Source: Euzebyella saccharophila
Lineage (GTDB): Bacteria > Bacteroidota > Bacteroidia > Flavobacteriales > Flavobacteriaceae
NCBI RefSeq assembly: GCF_014855495.1
Contig: NZ_JACYFJ010000001.1
Span: forward strand, 62,001 to 126,000
Direction: 5' to 3'
Length of the DNA: 64,000 nucleotides
Shown: positions 1-7,583 of the stretch, piece by piece
Layout of the letters: the number at the start of each line of letters is the position of its first letter
Position numbering within the stretch: position 1 is the stretch's first letter
The notes under the pieces: generated by a model
What the model was told of the DNA's origin: nothing
Database searches by the model: none
Seen by the model: the letters and a program-made list of their open reading frames with translations, nothing else
Program-made: the position numbers and the translations under genes

Positions 1-1691
1 AGTTCATTATCGACTATTTCGGCATCAAAATAATGATTTTCCACTTCGGGCATTTCCTCTGCCACTTCACACAGGCTTAAATCGTGAGTAGCGATAATAC
101 CCGTAGCTTTAGAGTTCACCAACCGCTCCACAAACTTTCTACTACCCTCGGCCTTATCGGTACTATTGGTTCCTTTCAAGATTTCATCCAGCACAATAAA
201 ATATTGGTCCTTTTGAATTTCATTGACGATAAATTTGAGTCGCTTTAACTCAGAAAAGAAATAGGATTCATCATCTGTAAGGGAATCTGTAGTTCGCATG
301 CTCGTAATGAGCTTTATGGGCGAATAGGTAACCTCATCGGCACAAAGGGGAAGACCAGCATTGGCCATTACAATCTGTAAAGAAACCGTTCTTAAGAAAG
401 TACTTTTTCCCGCCATATTGGCCCCGGTGATGATAAAAAAATGCTCCTTTGCTATTTGAAAATCGTTTAGAACCATCTTTTCAGGATTCAATAAAGGATG
501 ACCTGCATTCTTGGAGGCTAAAACAACCTTTTGGCTTTCGTTTATATTTGGGTAACTGTACTTTGGGTGGTTAAAAGCAAAATTGCCCAAGCTATTGTAG
601 GCATCAAACTTTGCCACTGTTTCGAACCATTTCTCGACCGAATCGCCATGTTGGCGCATCCATTTTTCTAAATGAAAGCAATGGTGCAACGTCCTAAGGA
701 AAAAGCCGTTCGCAAGGATCAAATAAATAAGATTATTGTTTCGGTCGAGACTATTTAGGGAAGCGGAAAATTTGGAAATTAACTTGGAAACCACTTCACC
801 ATTGGATTTCATTTCCTTCTTAAACTCATTGAGATACGTGGAAGAAAATTCTTTTTCTTCCAATAGCGACAATAATTTTTGATACTGTTGAAACGTACTT
901 TGCAATTTGGAAGCATCGGTAACCAAACCAGTGATATTCTTGGTATAAGCTCCCGTAATAGCAAAACCAACAACAAACCAGAATAACAAAAGGGATTCCG
1001 GAATCACATCTAGAAAATATAAGGTAAATAGAATGACCGAACCGATTGAAAAAACCAATGGTAAAAACTTCATGTAAGAAGGCACGAAGAATTTATAACT
1101 CTTAAGCCAACTAGCAATAAATTTAGTACTAGTTTCCGTTTTTGTTAACGACGCCGTTGCCGAAAAATGTTGACGCCATTCCGGAATTTGGGCCAATTCT
1201 TTAATGGCTTCCTGCTTCTCTTCAATGCGGTCTATATGATTATTTGTAAGGAGAGAAGCAAATGATTGCGAACCCGAGGTCAAGGTCGTTCTATTGGCAT
1301 ATTGATAAAAGGAACCTTTCCCGAACAAATCAATATCCTGACTATAATAGTGCTCCCCATTTTTAAATTCATCGCCCGCAGGCAAATCATGAAAATCACG
1401 TTTTAAAACCTTTAATTCGACTTCATTGATTTCGATTAGGGCAACCAATAAATTTTTAGCGTATTGAAGGTTACTATGCCGATTTACCAAAACCAAGAAA
1501 AGAATAATGGCCACTAAAACTACGCCTAAAACCAGTCTCGTATTACCATAGACAAAGTATACACCAAAAATAGCAGCGCAAAAAATAGCCAGGCGAACCA
1601 TGCTAGAAACAAACAATTGCTTTTTTACGTTGCTTAACTTCGTCTGATGCTTTGAAATCTGGTTTTTATAGAAGTGCTCCAATTCTTGCAT
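1..1691 (-). CDS. MutS-family ATPase with membrane segments (3' end cut by window)
   Basis: The frame is open from an ATG at 1691 to the window edge, about 563 codons, so its C-terminus is missing. The ABC/MutS ATPase core is clear: Walker A GANMAGKST near residue 420, then a Walker B-like region YFIVLDEILKGTNSTDKAEGS and an ATHDLSL switch motif, as in MutS proteins. There is no recognisable MutS mismatch-binding domain I. Instead there are two hydrophobic pairs, near residues 28-70 and 205-250, which look like membrane helices. This architecture (helices, MutS core-like helical region, MutS ATPase) is common in Bacteroidota and is usually annotated as a DNA mismatch repair protein. A role in mismatch repair is not supported by what I see. 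Upstream is a short gap to a DinB gene on the same strand. Confidence 0.85.
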   Translation of the reverse strand, partial: MQELEHFYKNQISKHQTKLSNVKKQLFVSSMVRLAIFCAAIFGVYFVYGNTRLVLGVVLVAIILFLVLVNRHSNLQYAKNLLVALIEINEVELKVLKRDFHDLPAGDEFKNGEHYYSQDIDLFGKGSFYQYANRTTLTSGSQSFASLLTNNHIDRIEEKQEAIKELAQIPEWRQHFSATASLTKTETSTKFIASWLKSYKFFVPSYMKFLPLVFSIGSVILFTLYFLDVIPESLLLFWFVVGFAITGAYTKNITGLVTDASKLQSTFQQYQKLLSLLEEKEFSSTYLNEFKKEMKSNGEVVSKLISKFSASLNSLDRNNNLIYLILANGFFLRTLHHCFHLEKWMRQHGDSVEKWFETVAKFDAYNSLGNFAFNHPKYSYPNINESQKVVLASKNAGHPLLNPEKMVLNDFQIAKEHFFIITGANMAGKSTFLRTVSLQIVMANAGLPLCADEVTYSPIKLITSMRTTDSLTDDESYFFSELKRLKFIVNEIQKDQYFIVLDEILKGTNSTDKAEGSRKFVERLVNSKATGIIATHDLSLCEVAEEMPEVENHYFDAEIVDNE

Positions 1692-1745
1692 AGGTCAATT
1701 TATCAACAGCTAGCAAAGATACGTCTAAAGAATGGGCAAATAGTT

Positions 1746-2228
1746 TCAAGAATCTTTTAAAATGGAGTGTAACAGGGATATTTGACCCAAATGATAGGTG
1801 TCGTGTTCTATTAATCCCCGGAGCATATACCTGTAATTATAGTTCTCTCCGGAAACGTTTGACTGCAATGAATCATCAGATAAGTGGGCTAAAAGCTCTA
1901 ATATTTTTCTTTGGGAAGCTTCTAACTCGGAGAGTAAATTTTTCCAGTCACTGTCGGATTTGATTTCTACTGCGGGCCAGTCGCTTTCAGTGTTCATTTC
2001 AATTTTAAAAAGCGCCTCTCCCTCCAGTTTTTTGATGACAAATTCACGCCAAGCCAGTAAATGCTTTACGAATCTTGCAATAGTCTTGGGGTAATCAGGA
2101 ATAGAAGCCACTGCTTCATCTACTGTAATTTGATTCAGTTTTTCCATCAGGGATATACCATACCAAGGCTCCCCATTGAAAGCGGCATTTAACTCCACTA
2201 CGATTTCTGGAATCTGAGTGTTATTCAA
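1746..2228 (-). CDS. DinB-like (DinB_2/DUF1572) four-helix protein
   Basis: 160 residues with the helical pattern of the DinB/YfiT-like superfamily. A conserved histidine-rich end (IEHDTYHLGQISLL) matches the HxxxHxxQ metal-binding motif of the fold. Metal-dependent thiol transferase or hydrolase roles are known for some members, but the substrate here is unknown. The only start in reach is TTG at 2228, because the next methionine would remove the first helix. It starts 8 nt after the MmcQ-like gene and probably belongs to the same operon. Confidence 0.75.
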   Translation of the reverse strand: MNNTQIPEIVVELNAAFNGEPWYGISLMEKLNQITVDEAVASIPDYPKTIARFVKHLLAWREFVIKKLEGEALFKIEMNTESDWPAVEIKSDSDWKNLLSELEASQRKILELLAHLSDDSLQSNVSGENYNYRYMLRGLIEHDTYHLGQISLLHSILKDS

Positions 2229-2236
2229 GACGGATA

Positions 2237-2593
2237 TTATAAATTTTCCAATTCGGATTTTAATTTTTTTGTCAATTTAGAAACCACCAATTCATAAGAA
2301 TGGTCTATCAACTCAGTAATCAATTGGGGCGGCACCTCATTTAGCATCACCGTATTCCAATGAACTTTGTTCATGTGATATCCAGGAATAATGGCCCCAT
2401 CATGCTCTTCCCGTAGCAAAATGGCCCTATCTGGGTCGCACTTTAGATTTACCTGTGATGGTAGCCGATCCAATGCGGAAAGAGCGAACATTTTACCCAA
2501 TACCTTAAACACCAAGGCATCAGGACCAAAGGGAAGCTCTTCCGTAACGCCCTTTTTGGCCAAACAGTAATCTCTAAATGCCTCAATATTCAT
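2237..2593 (-). CDS. MmcQ/YjbR family protein
   Basis: 118 residues starting MNIEAFRDYCLAKKGVTEELPFG, the usual opening of the MmcQ/YjbR family (CyaY-like, proposed DNA-binding fold). Family landmarks VFKVLGKMFAL, the VNLKCDP strand and the late YHMNKVHWNTV segment are all present, and the length is normal. Function is not established for the family. It lies between the GNAT and DinB genes with gaps of 2 and 8 nt, consistent with co-transcription. Confidence 0.85.
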   Translation of the reverse strand: MNIEAFRDYCLAKKGVTEELPFGPDALVFKVLGKMFALSALDRLPSQVNLKCDPDRAILLREEHDGAIIPGYHMNKVHWNTVMLNEVPPQLITELIDHSYELVVSKLTKKLKSELENL

Positions 2594-2595
2594 TT

Positions 2596-3141
2596 TTAGT
2601 TCTTTTTTGCCAAAACGCTATTTACTAAGTCTTGAGCTTTTTTCCAATGGTACCGCACCTTCCTAATTTCAAGGTCGCCAATATCGTTTCCATTTATAGT
2701 TTCGATAACTTTTCCTCCCAAAGCTTTGTAAAAAGGATGCGCACCTACATTCTTTTCAAGCACCCATAGGTAAATGCCGGTGTCGGGGTATTTCTGCTCC
2801 ACCTCTTCGGCAGCTACACGTAATAATTGAGAACCTACCCCTTTGCCTTTTATCTTCGGCGAGACATGCAGATTATCAACCAACGAGCCGTAGGTTTCGT
2901 CATCTTGAAAAAAGGTACAAATAAAACCCGCAAATTTTCCATTTAATCTGGCAACCCAAACACTTTGGTTCGGTTGCGGATTACCTAAACGCTCCCGCCA
3001 AACTTTTTGTCGTTCTTCACCCACCTCATTATCCAAAAATTGGTCGCTAAAAGAACCGCGGTAATTCTGCTGCCAACTTAAGGCGTGTAGAACGGCAATT
3101 TCTTCGGCATTGGCAATGCTTGCCTTTTTGATATCAAGCAT
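2596..3141 (-). CDS. GNAT family N-acetyltransferase
   Basis: 181 residues. It begins with the RimI-like IKKASIANAEEIAVLHALSW segment and has the acetyl-CoA loop VSPKIKGKGVGSQLLRVAAEE (residues about 93-113), followed by the YLWVLEKNVGAHPFYKALGG beta-bulge region typical of GNAT enzymes. Acceptor is unknown. ATG at 3141; 3 nt separate it from the preceding Dabb gene and 2 nt from the next, so it is mid-operon. Confidence 0.85.
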   Translation of the reverse strand: MLDIKKASIANAEEIAVLHALSWQQNYRGSFSDQFLDNEVGEERQKVWRERLGNPQPNQSVWVARLNGKFAGFICTFFQDDETYGSLVDNLHVSPKIKGKGVGSQLLRVAAEEVEQKYPDTGIYLWVLEKNVGAHPFYKALGGKVIETINGNDIGDLEIRKVRYHWKKAQDLVNSVLAKKN

Positions 3142-3144
3142 TCG

Positions 3145-3543
3145 TTACTTTTGGGTGGTCATGGAATCGTAAACGATTACCTTGCTCCACAAATCAGAAG
3201 ATTCTTCAATAAAAAGTTTATGAGGCGGCTCATCTTGGTACTTCTGTTGCGCCTCGGCAGACTCAAAAGTCACGATTAGGGAATAGGTAAAAGACCCATC
3301 TACAACATCTCTGCTTGCCTTTGGCGGCTTACCAATAAAGCAAGTTTTGGCGTAAGCGGAATTGTCCAAAAACTTCTGTAAAGAGGTCTCGAAAGCCTTT
3401 CGGTCTTCTTGACTATCCGGATTCTTAAACCAGAAATAAACGGTATGGGCAAAATTAGGATCAAATTCTCTCATTTTATCATTTGTTTGGCCATAAACAT
3501 TCATGGCGGTGGTTATAAATAGTATTGCTAATAACTTTTTCAT
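3145..3543 (-). CDS. Secreted Dabb (stress-responsive A/B barrel) domain protein
   Basis: 132 residues with a signal peptide (MKKLLAILFITTAMNVYGQ, cleavage expected after about residue 18). The remainder fits the dimeric alpha-beta barrel: FAHTVYFWFKN as first strand, then a KAFETSLQKFL helix, and FTYSLIVTFESAEAQQKYQDEPPHKLFIEE, the Dabb signature with the conserved late histidine. Export of a Dabb protein is common in Bacteroidota. Catalytic role unknown. Confidence 0.75.
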   Translation of the reverse strand: MKKLLAILFITTAMNVYGQTNDKMREFDPNFAHTVYFWFKNPDSQEDRKAFETSLQKFLDNSAYAKTCFIGKPPKASRDVVDGSFTYSLIVTFESAEAQQKYQDEPPHKLFIEESSDLWSKVIVYDSMTTQK

Positions 3544-3553
3544 TTTCTAATAT

Positions 3554-4177
3554 TTATTCTTGCAGTAATTTTTTTTGGTTCTCAGAAATTTCCAAAGCGG
3601 AGTAATCCAACTTCCAACCTATAGTCTCCACAATTTTTTCAATAAGCAATACGGCTTGTATCGCCTCTTTTCTAGCTGTGTCCATTAATCCGCTCTCGGG
3701 AATTTTATCCCTAATGTGCTCTTTGGCTTCTTTATTCAAAAGGGTTAGGTCATTGGGCGAGAAAAAATTGAACATACCACTTTGAATATCATAAAATTGA
3801 ATATCAGGCTCAATAGATAATATTTCAGGTTCCGGAAAATTGGTGAGAATAATCTTTTTATTGGCCTTATCGGCCTTTATTTCCACCTTTTTAAGGTCGT
3901 AACCAATTTGAGCTTTTGCGTTGATGACCATCAGCGCTTTTTTCTTACTGGTGACCAAGCTCATGAAACGTTCCTTGATATTTTCGTAGCGGTAGATTTC
4001 AGCAAAATCACCTTCCACAGATACCAATTTACATACACTTCTGATTTTTTCGAGCAACACTTCAGATTGGTGTTCCGTCTCCTCTTTGCGCTCCTTTTTT
4101 TTCATAAAGGTATATACCCAATACGTAAGGATGGCACCCAGAATTAAACCTAAAAAAGAATCAAAAATAGTATCCAT
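3554..4177 (-). CDS. DUF4230 domain protein, membrane-anchored
   Basis: 207 residues with one N-terminal membrane helix (residues about 5-24) followed by basic residues KKKERKEE, giving an inner-membrane anchor. The soluble part has the DUF4230 pattern: LVSVEGDFAEIYRYEN, then IKADKANKKIILTNFPEPEIL, and an acidic/helical C-terminus. The family is widespread in Bacteroidota and Firmicutes with no assigned role. It abuts the DUF4260 gene (stop and start share position 4177), indicating translational coupling. Confidence 0.8.
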   Translation of the reverse strand: MDTIFDSFLGLILGAILTYWVYTFMKKKERKEETEHQSEVLLEKIRSVCKLVSVEGDFAEIYRYENIKERFMSLVTSKKKALMVINAKAQIGYDLKKVEIKADKANKKIILTNFPEPEILSIEPDIQFYDIQSGMFNFFSPNDLTLLNKEAKEHIRDKIPESGLMDTARKEAIQAVLLIEKIVETIGWKLDYSALEISENQKKLLQE

Positions 4178-4527
4178 TAGTTTCCAATTTCACCCAAATG
4201 GGTAAACTTAAAGCCCTTTTCGTATTTGAGTCCGTACCCGAACAAGCGGTCCATTGCTGAATGCGAAAACCAAATAACACCCACCAGTTGTATTAAGGGC
4301 ACCGAAAGATAACTTCCTAAAAGATAAATTGCAACGGCTATTCCCTTATGATGAAAAAAATTGTACATCCATGCCCCTACTCTTTCATTTAGCAAATAGC
4401 CCAACATTCCTACATCGGGCACTAGAATCAAGGCTAAGAACCACCACCAACTATAGGGCAATAAAGAGAAGAGATAGATTCCCAACAGTAACTGCCCCAG
4501 TTCTTCTAATTTTAAAATTGTCTTCAT
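4177..4527 (-). CDS. DUF4260 family membrane protein
   Basis: 116 residues, nearly all hydrophobic, with about four membrane segments. WWWFLALILVPDVGMLGYL followed by GAWMYNFFHHKGIAVAIYLLG and IWFSHSAMDRLFGYGLKY matches DUF4260. The conserved D, HH and HxxxDR residues are visible, suggesting a metal or catalytic site, but no function is known. It is placed 2 nt after the cyclase gene. Confidence 0.8.
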   Translation of the reverse strand: MKTILKLEELGQLLLGIYLFSLLPYSWWWFLALILVPDVGMLGYLLNERVGAWMYNFFHHKGIAVAIYLLGSYLSVPLIQLVGVIWFSHSAMDRLFGYGLKYEKGFKFTHLGEIGN

Positions 4528-4529
4528 TT

Positions 4530-5279
4530 TTATCCATCAATTTTATAAAGTACCGGACGGCTTGGGCTGGCATCGTTTTCAAAGGGGGCCATCTGTAGAT
4601 TGAGTATATACCGCCCATCTTCAATAGCATCGGGCACATAAATAAATTCTGTAATGGTAGCCTGCTTTCGAAGCGTGCCGTGGTAATTCCAAAAAGCTTT
4701 ATGCCCGCTTAACGCTCCCTCATCTTTCTCTTTATCTACGGATGGAAGGTCCACCAGTAAATGCTCCACTCCTTTTTCCAAAAGGAAAATAATAGCCTCT
4801 TCTAACAGATATGGTGGGTTGCTATGGGAATACTGCTTGGTCAATTTGGTTCGCTCATTGGGGGAAGTTCTAATCACCAGCGCCTTAACTATCTCGCTTT
4901 TTAGGGCGACTTCCAAAATATGTTTTGAAATCACCCAATCATCATCTTGCAATTCTGGAACCACGGTAATCAAAGCAGCTAAAAAAAAGTATTGGTTAAG
5001 GTGTTGATTAACCGAATAAAACTCTTCCGTTATATGGCCCACACATTCGGTGTGCGTACCATGGGCGTGCGGATTGAACCAAATATCATTAAAATTGACC
5101 GAAGCTCCCTTAGCAACCTTTCCCACGAAATCTCCGTCTCTATGGGGTTCTATTTTTGGATGGGACACATACCAGGCATTTACATTTTGTGCATTGCCCC
5201 TAAGCGGAATGGATATATCCAAAGGTTGGGCTAAATCGATGTTGAATTTCTGGTTTTCATACTCAATTTCAGCTTTCAT
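4530..5279 (-). CDS. Cyclase-family hydrolase (kynurenine formamidase-like fold)
   Basis: 249 residues of the PF04199 cyclase family. The metal-binding signature appears as FNPHAHGTHTECVGH (about residues 69-83), with the HxGTHxE form rather than the more usual HxGTHxD. A late WNYHG segment supplies another conserved histidine. Family members hydrolyse amides such as N-formylkynurenine or act on polyketides. The substrate here cannot be told from sequence, and there are no neighbouring tryptophan catabolism genes. No signal peptide. Confidence 0.75.
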   Translation of the reverse strand: MKAEIEYENQKFNIDLAQPLDISIPLRGNAQNVNAWYVSHPKIEPHRDGDFVGKVAKGASVNFNDIWFNPHAHGTHTECVGHITEEFYSVNQHLNQYFFLAALITVVPELQDDDWVISKHILEVALKSEIVKALVIRTSPNERTKLTKQYSHSNPPYLLEEAIIFLLEKGVEHLLVDLPSVDKEKDEGALSGHKAFWNYHGTLRKQATITEFIYVPDAIEDGRYILNLQMAPFENDASPSRPVLYKIDG

Positions 5280-5311
5280 AAAGGCTCTTTTAATGCATTG
5301 ATACCAATGTG

Positions 5312-6451
5312 CTAATCATCGGATAAATTAAGCATAAATAAGTCGGCCGCCAGTCCATCGGCCAGAAATTTTCCTTTTTGGGTAGTCAGCAGAACGTCGC
5401 CATCTAGGTATAACAAATGCTCCACTATGTGTTTTTCGGCTTGCCGAAGGGCATACTTTTTAAAGTTTTCCCCAAAGTCCTTTACAATTGTATCCAAAGA
5501 AACGCCCCAAATAGTCCGAAGTCCCGTCATGACATACTCATTATACCGGTCCGTTACCGAGAGTACTTCCTTTTCCAAGGGCAGTTCCCCCTTTTCAATT
5601 GCTTTAATATATTTGGGATTGTTGTTAATGTTCCAAGCGCGACTTGTTCCATCAAAAGAATGGGCAGACGGACCAATACCCAAATATTTCTTTTGTTGCC
5701 AGTAGGCGGTATTGTTACGGGAAAAATAATTCGGTTTTCCGAAATTGGAAATCTCGTAGTTTACAAAACCCTCTTTCTCCAACCTATCCACCAAAATATG
5801 GAAGTGTTCCTGTGCTACCGCATCGTCCACATTTTTTACCAATCCCTTTTTAATAAAACTCGCCAAGGCCGTTTGAGGTTCCACGGTAAGCGCGTAACTG
5901 GAAATATGTGGAACACCGAGAGAAAGTGCCGTTTCTATATTTTCCAACCAACGCGCGTTGCTCATATCTGGAATGCCGTAAATTAAATCGAGCGAAATGT
6001 TATCGAAGTTGTCGGTCGCAAGTTTCAGGGATTCCAAGGCTTCTTCTGCCGAATGCGCACGGTTCATCAACCTTAAATCCTCCTCAAAAAAGGACTGCAC
6101 TCCAATACTCAAGCGGTTGATAGGACTCCGAGCCAGTTCCTTTATTTTTTCTTTGGAAAGGTCATCAGGATTCGCCTCTAAAGTCACTTCAGGATTTTGA
6201 GCTACTTCATATTCATCAAAAACGGTTTTAATTAGGGAATTGATTTCATCACTGGAAAGTACGCTAGGGGTGCCTCCGCCAAAATAAATGGTTTCCACGG
6301 TCTCGTTTTCCAATTCTCCGCTTCTCATCTTCAATTCGTTCTGCAATGCGTTGACCATCGCCTCTTTCTTCCCCATTGAAGTAGAAAAATGAAAATCGCA
6401 ATAATGGCAGGCCTGTTTGCAAAACGGTATGTGGATGTAGATGCCGCTCAT
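5312..6451 (-). CDS. hemW: Radical SAM protein HemW (haem chaperone, HemN-like)
   Basis: 379 residues starting MSGIYIHIPFCKQACHYCDF. The radical SAM cysteines are C11, C15 and C18 (CxxxCxxC), one residue different from classical HemN by context and typical of HemW. ETIYFGGGTPS and the YEISNFGKPNYFSRNN segment are strong HemW landmarks. HemW carries haem for delivery to haem proteins and was long misannotated as coproporphyrinogen oxidase. The ATG at 6451 is preceded at 11 nt by an A/C-rich heptamer array that forms the mRNA leader. Confidence 0.9.
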   Translation of the reverse strand: MSGIYIHIPFCKQACHYCDFHFSTSMGKKEAMVNALQNELKMRSGELENETVETIYFGGGTPSVLSSDEINSLIKTVFDEYEVAQNPEVTLEANPDDLSKEKIKELARSPINRLSIGVQSFFEEDLRLMNRAHSAEEALESLKLATDNFDNISLDLIYGIPDMSNARWLENIETALSLGVPHISSYALTVEPQTALASFIKKGLVKNVDDAVAQEHFHILVDRLEKEGFVNYEISNFGKPNYFSRNNTAYWQQKKYLGIGPSAHSFDGTSRAWNINNNPKYIKAIEKGELPLEKEVLSVTDRYNEYVMTGLRTIWGVSLDTIVKDFGENFKKYALRQAEKHIVEHLLYLDGDVLLTTQKGKFLADGLAADLFMLNLSDD

Positions 6452-6462
6452 GTTTTATTCGG

Positions 6463-6567
6463 TTGCTCGTTGCTCCTTGCTCGTTGCTCGTTGTTGGTTG
6501 TTGGTTGTTGGTTGTTGGTTGTTGGTTGTTGGTTGTTGGTTGTTGGTTGTTGGTTGTTGGTTGTTGG
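6463..6567. repeat. Heptamer tandem array, 15 units (TTGCTCN x4, TTGTTGG x11)
   Basis: Counted directly: four TTGCTCG/C units at 6463-6490 then eleven exact TTGTTGG units at 6491-6567, 105 bp in all with no phase break. In the direction of hemW transcription it reads CCAACAA repeated, ending 11 nt before the hemW ATG. It is followed on the plus strand by TAAGGAAAA, a motif also found after the second array. Confidence 0.95.
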
Positions 6568-6652
6568 TAAGGAAAATAATCAATATTTAATTTCCCAATA
6601 TGAATCACAACTTTTAACTATTATCTTCTAACTTTCGACTCTTAATTCCAAC

Positions 6653-6743
6653 GTCTTACGTCATTAGTCTCTCGTCCTACGTCCTACGTCCTAGGTCTTA
6701 CGTCCTATGTCCTATGTCCTATGTCCTATGTCCTATGTCCTAT
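6653..6743. repeat. Heptamer tandem array, 13 units (GTCCTAY type)
   Basis: In-register 7-bp units from 6653: GTCTTAC, GTCATTA, GTCTCTC, GTCCTAC twice, GTCCTAG, GTCTTAC, then six exact GTCCTAT copies at 6702-6743. The left half is diverged and the right half homogeneous, which suggests recent expansion at the right end. On the minus strand each perfect unit reads ATAGGAC. Confidence 0.93.
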
Positions 6744-6826
6744 GTCAATTTTTAAAGTTCGTTACTCGTTGCAAGAAGAAAAAACTAACTAACAACCCAT
6801 AACTCCAAACTTTTAACTCAATAGCA

Positions 6827-7384
6827 TCACCCCTTCTTTACTCGCTTTTCATTTTGCTTTACGAAGGCTTCCCAACCGGTATAACTTTTACCGAGCTCTA
6901 CCCTTCCCTCATTATAGAAATGGCAAACGGCAGCGGCAAGACCATCGGTACTGTCCAGGTTCTTGGGCAAGGATTTCAATTTGAGCATACCTTGAAGCAT
7001 TTTCGCCACTTGTTCTTTACTGGCATTTCCGTTACCGGTGATGGCCATTTTTATCTTTTTGGGCAGGTATTCGGTGATTGGTATTTGACGTGAGAGTCCA
7101 GCAGCCATGGCCACCCCCTGCGCCCTACCTAATTTGAGCATGGACTGTACATTCTTACCATAAAATGGGGCCTCAATGGCTATTTCATCGGGATGATAGG
7201 TATCGATCAATTCAAGGGTACGTTCAAAAATGAGCTTTAATTTTATGTACGGGTCATCGTATTTTTGAAGCAACAGCTCATTCATCTGAACGAACTCCAT
7301 TTTTTTGTTCACCACTTTGATCAGTCCAAAACCCATAATGGTAGTTCCGGGGTCAATGCCTAATATGATTTTTTCTGATTTCAA
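6827..7384 (-). CDS. ruvC: Crossover junction endodeoxyribonuclease RuvC
   Basis: 185 residues. The four catalytic acids of the RNase H-like RuvC fold are visible: D11 in LGIDPGTTIMGFG, E71 in IAIEAPFYGKN, D144 and D147 in NLDSTDGLAAAVCHF. RuvC resolves Holliday junctions with RuvAB, which are not in this window. The start is TTG at 7384, with AAAAGAG just upstream; no ATG is available. Ten nt further upstream begins a CCAACAA array (minus-strand sense), so the leader is repetitive. Confidence 0.92.
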   Translation of the reverse strand: MKSEKIILGIDPGTTIMGFGLIKVVNKKMEFVQMNELLLQKYDDPYIKLKLIFERTLELIDTYHPDEIAIEAPFYGKNVQSMLKLGRAQGVAMAAGLSRQIPITEYLPKKIKMAITGNGNASKEQVAKMLQGMLKLKSLPKNLDSTDGLAAAVCHFYNEGRVELGKSYTGWEAFVKQNEKRVKKG

Positions 7385-7394
7385 ACTCTTTTGG

Positions 7395-7499
7395 TTGATG
7401 GTTGTTGGTTGTTGGTTGTTGGTTGTTGGTTGTTGGTTGTTGGTTGATGGTTGTTGGTTGTTGGTTGTTGGTTGTTGGTTGTTGGTTGTTGGTTATTGG
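7395..7499. repeat. Heptamer tandem array, 15 units (TTGTTGG type)
   Basis: Units from 7395: TTGATGG, six TTGTTGG, TTGATGG, six TTGTTGG, TTATTGG. This is 15 units, 105 bp, exactly the size of the array before hemW. The internal TTGATGG plus six TTGTTGG block occurs twice in tandem, suggesting duplication of a 49-bp block. It is followed by TAAGAAAAA, close to the TAAGGAAAA after the other array. Confidence 0.95.
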
Positions 7500-7508
7500 T
7501 AAGAAAAA

Positions 7509-7578
7509 ACTCAATTCTCACGACTAAAAACTCATAACTAAACACTCACTACTCATATCTAATTACTCAAAACTAGGA
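7509..7578. repeat. Degenerate heptamer block, 10 units (ACTCANA type)
   Basis: Ten consecutive 7-mers can be read from 7509: ACTCAAT, TCTCACG, ACTAAAA, ACTCATA, ACTAAAC, ACTCACT, ACTCATA, TCTAATT, ACTCAAA, ACTAGGA. Eight of ten begin ACT. Together with the array at 7395-7499 it makes a composite element upstream of ruvC that mirrors the one upstream of hemW. Confidence 0.75.
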
Positions 7579-7583
7579 CAACG

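Larger units (their letters stand above)
6452..6826. repeat. 375-bp gene-free stretch, almost wholly 7-bp periodic
   Basis: There is no gene between hemW and the end of ruvC. On the plus strand it holds, in order, 4 units TTGCTCG/C (6463-6490), 11 units TTGTTGG (6491-6567), a non-repeat spacer starting TAAGGAAAATAA, degenerate heptamers of the type AACTNTT (6609-6650), 13 GTCNTAN heptamers (6653-6743), a short spacer, and five more heptamers beginning AAC (6787-6821). The same 7-bp step continues through different sequence words. Details and meaning are under the individual repeats. Confidence 0.9.

Noticed and set aside
6264-6608. Open frame coding for repeated QQPTTNN, reading through the heptamer array into hemW
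   Set aside because: It exists only because 7-bp repeats stay open in all frames over 21 bp. It overlaps hemW in another frame and has no sensible start.
6463-7499. CRISPR-like array
   Set aside because: Units are contiguous 7-mers without spacers of unique sequence, and no cas genes are present.
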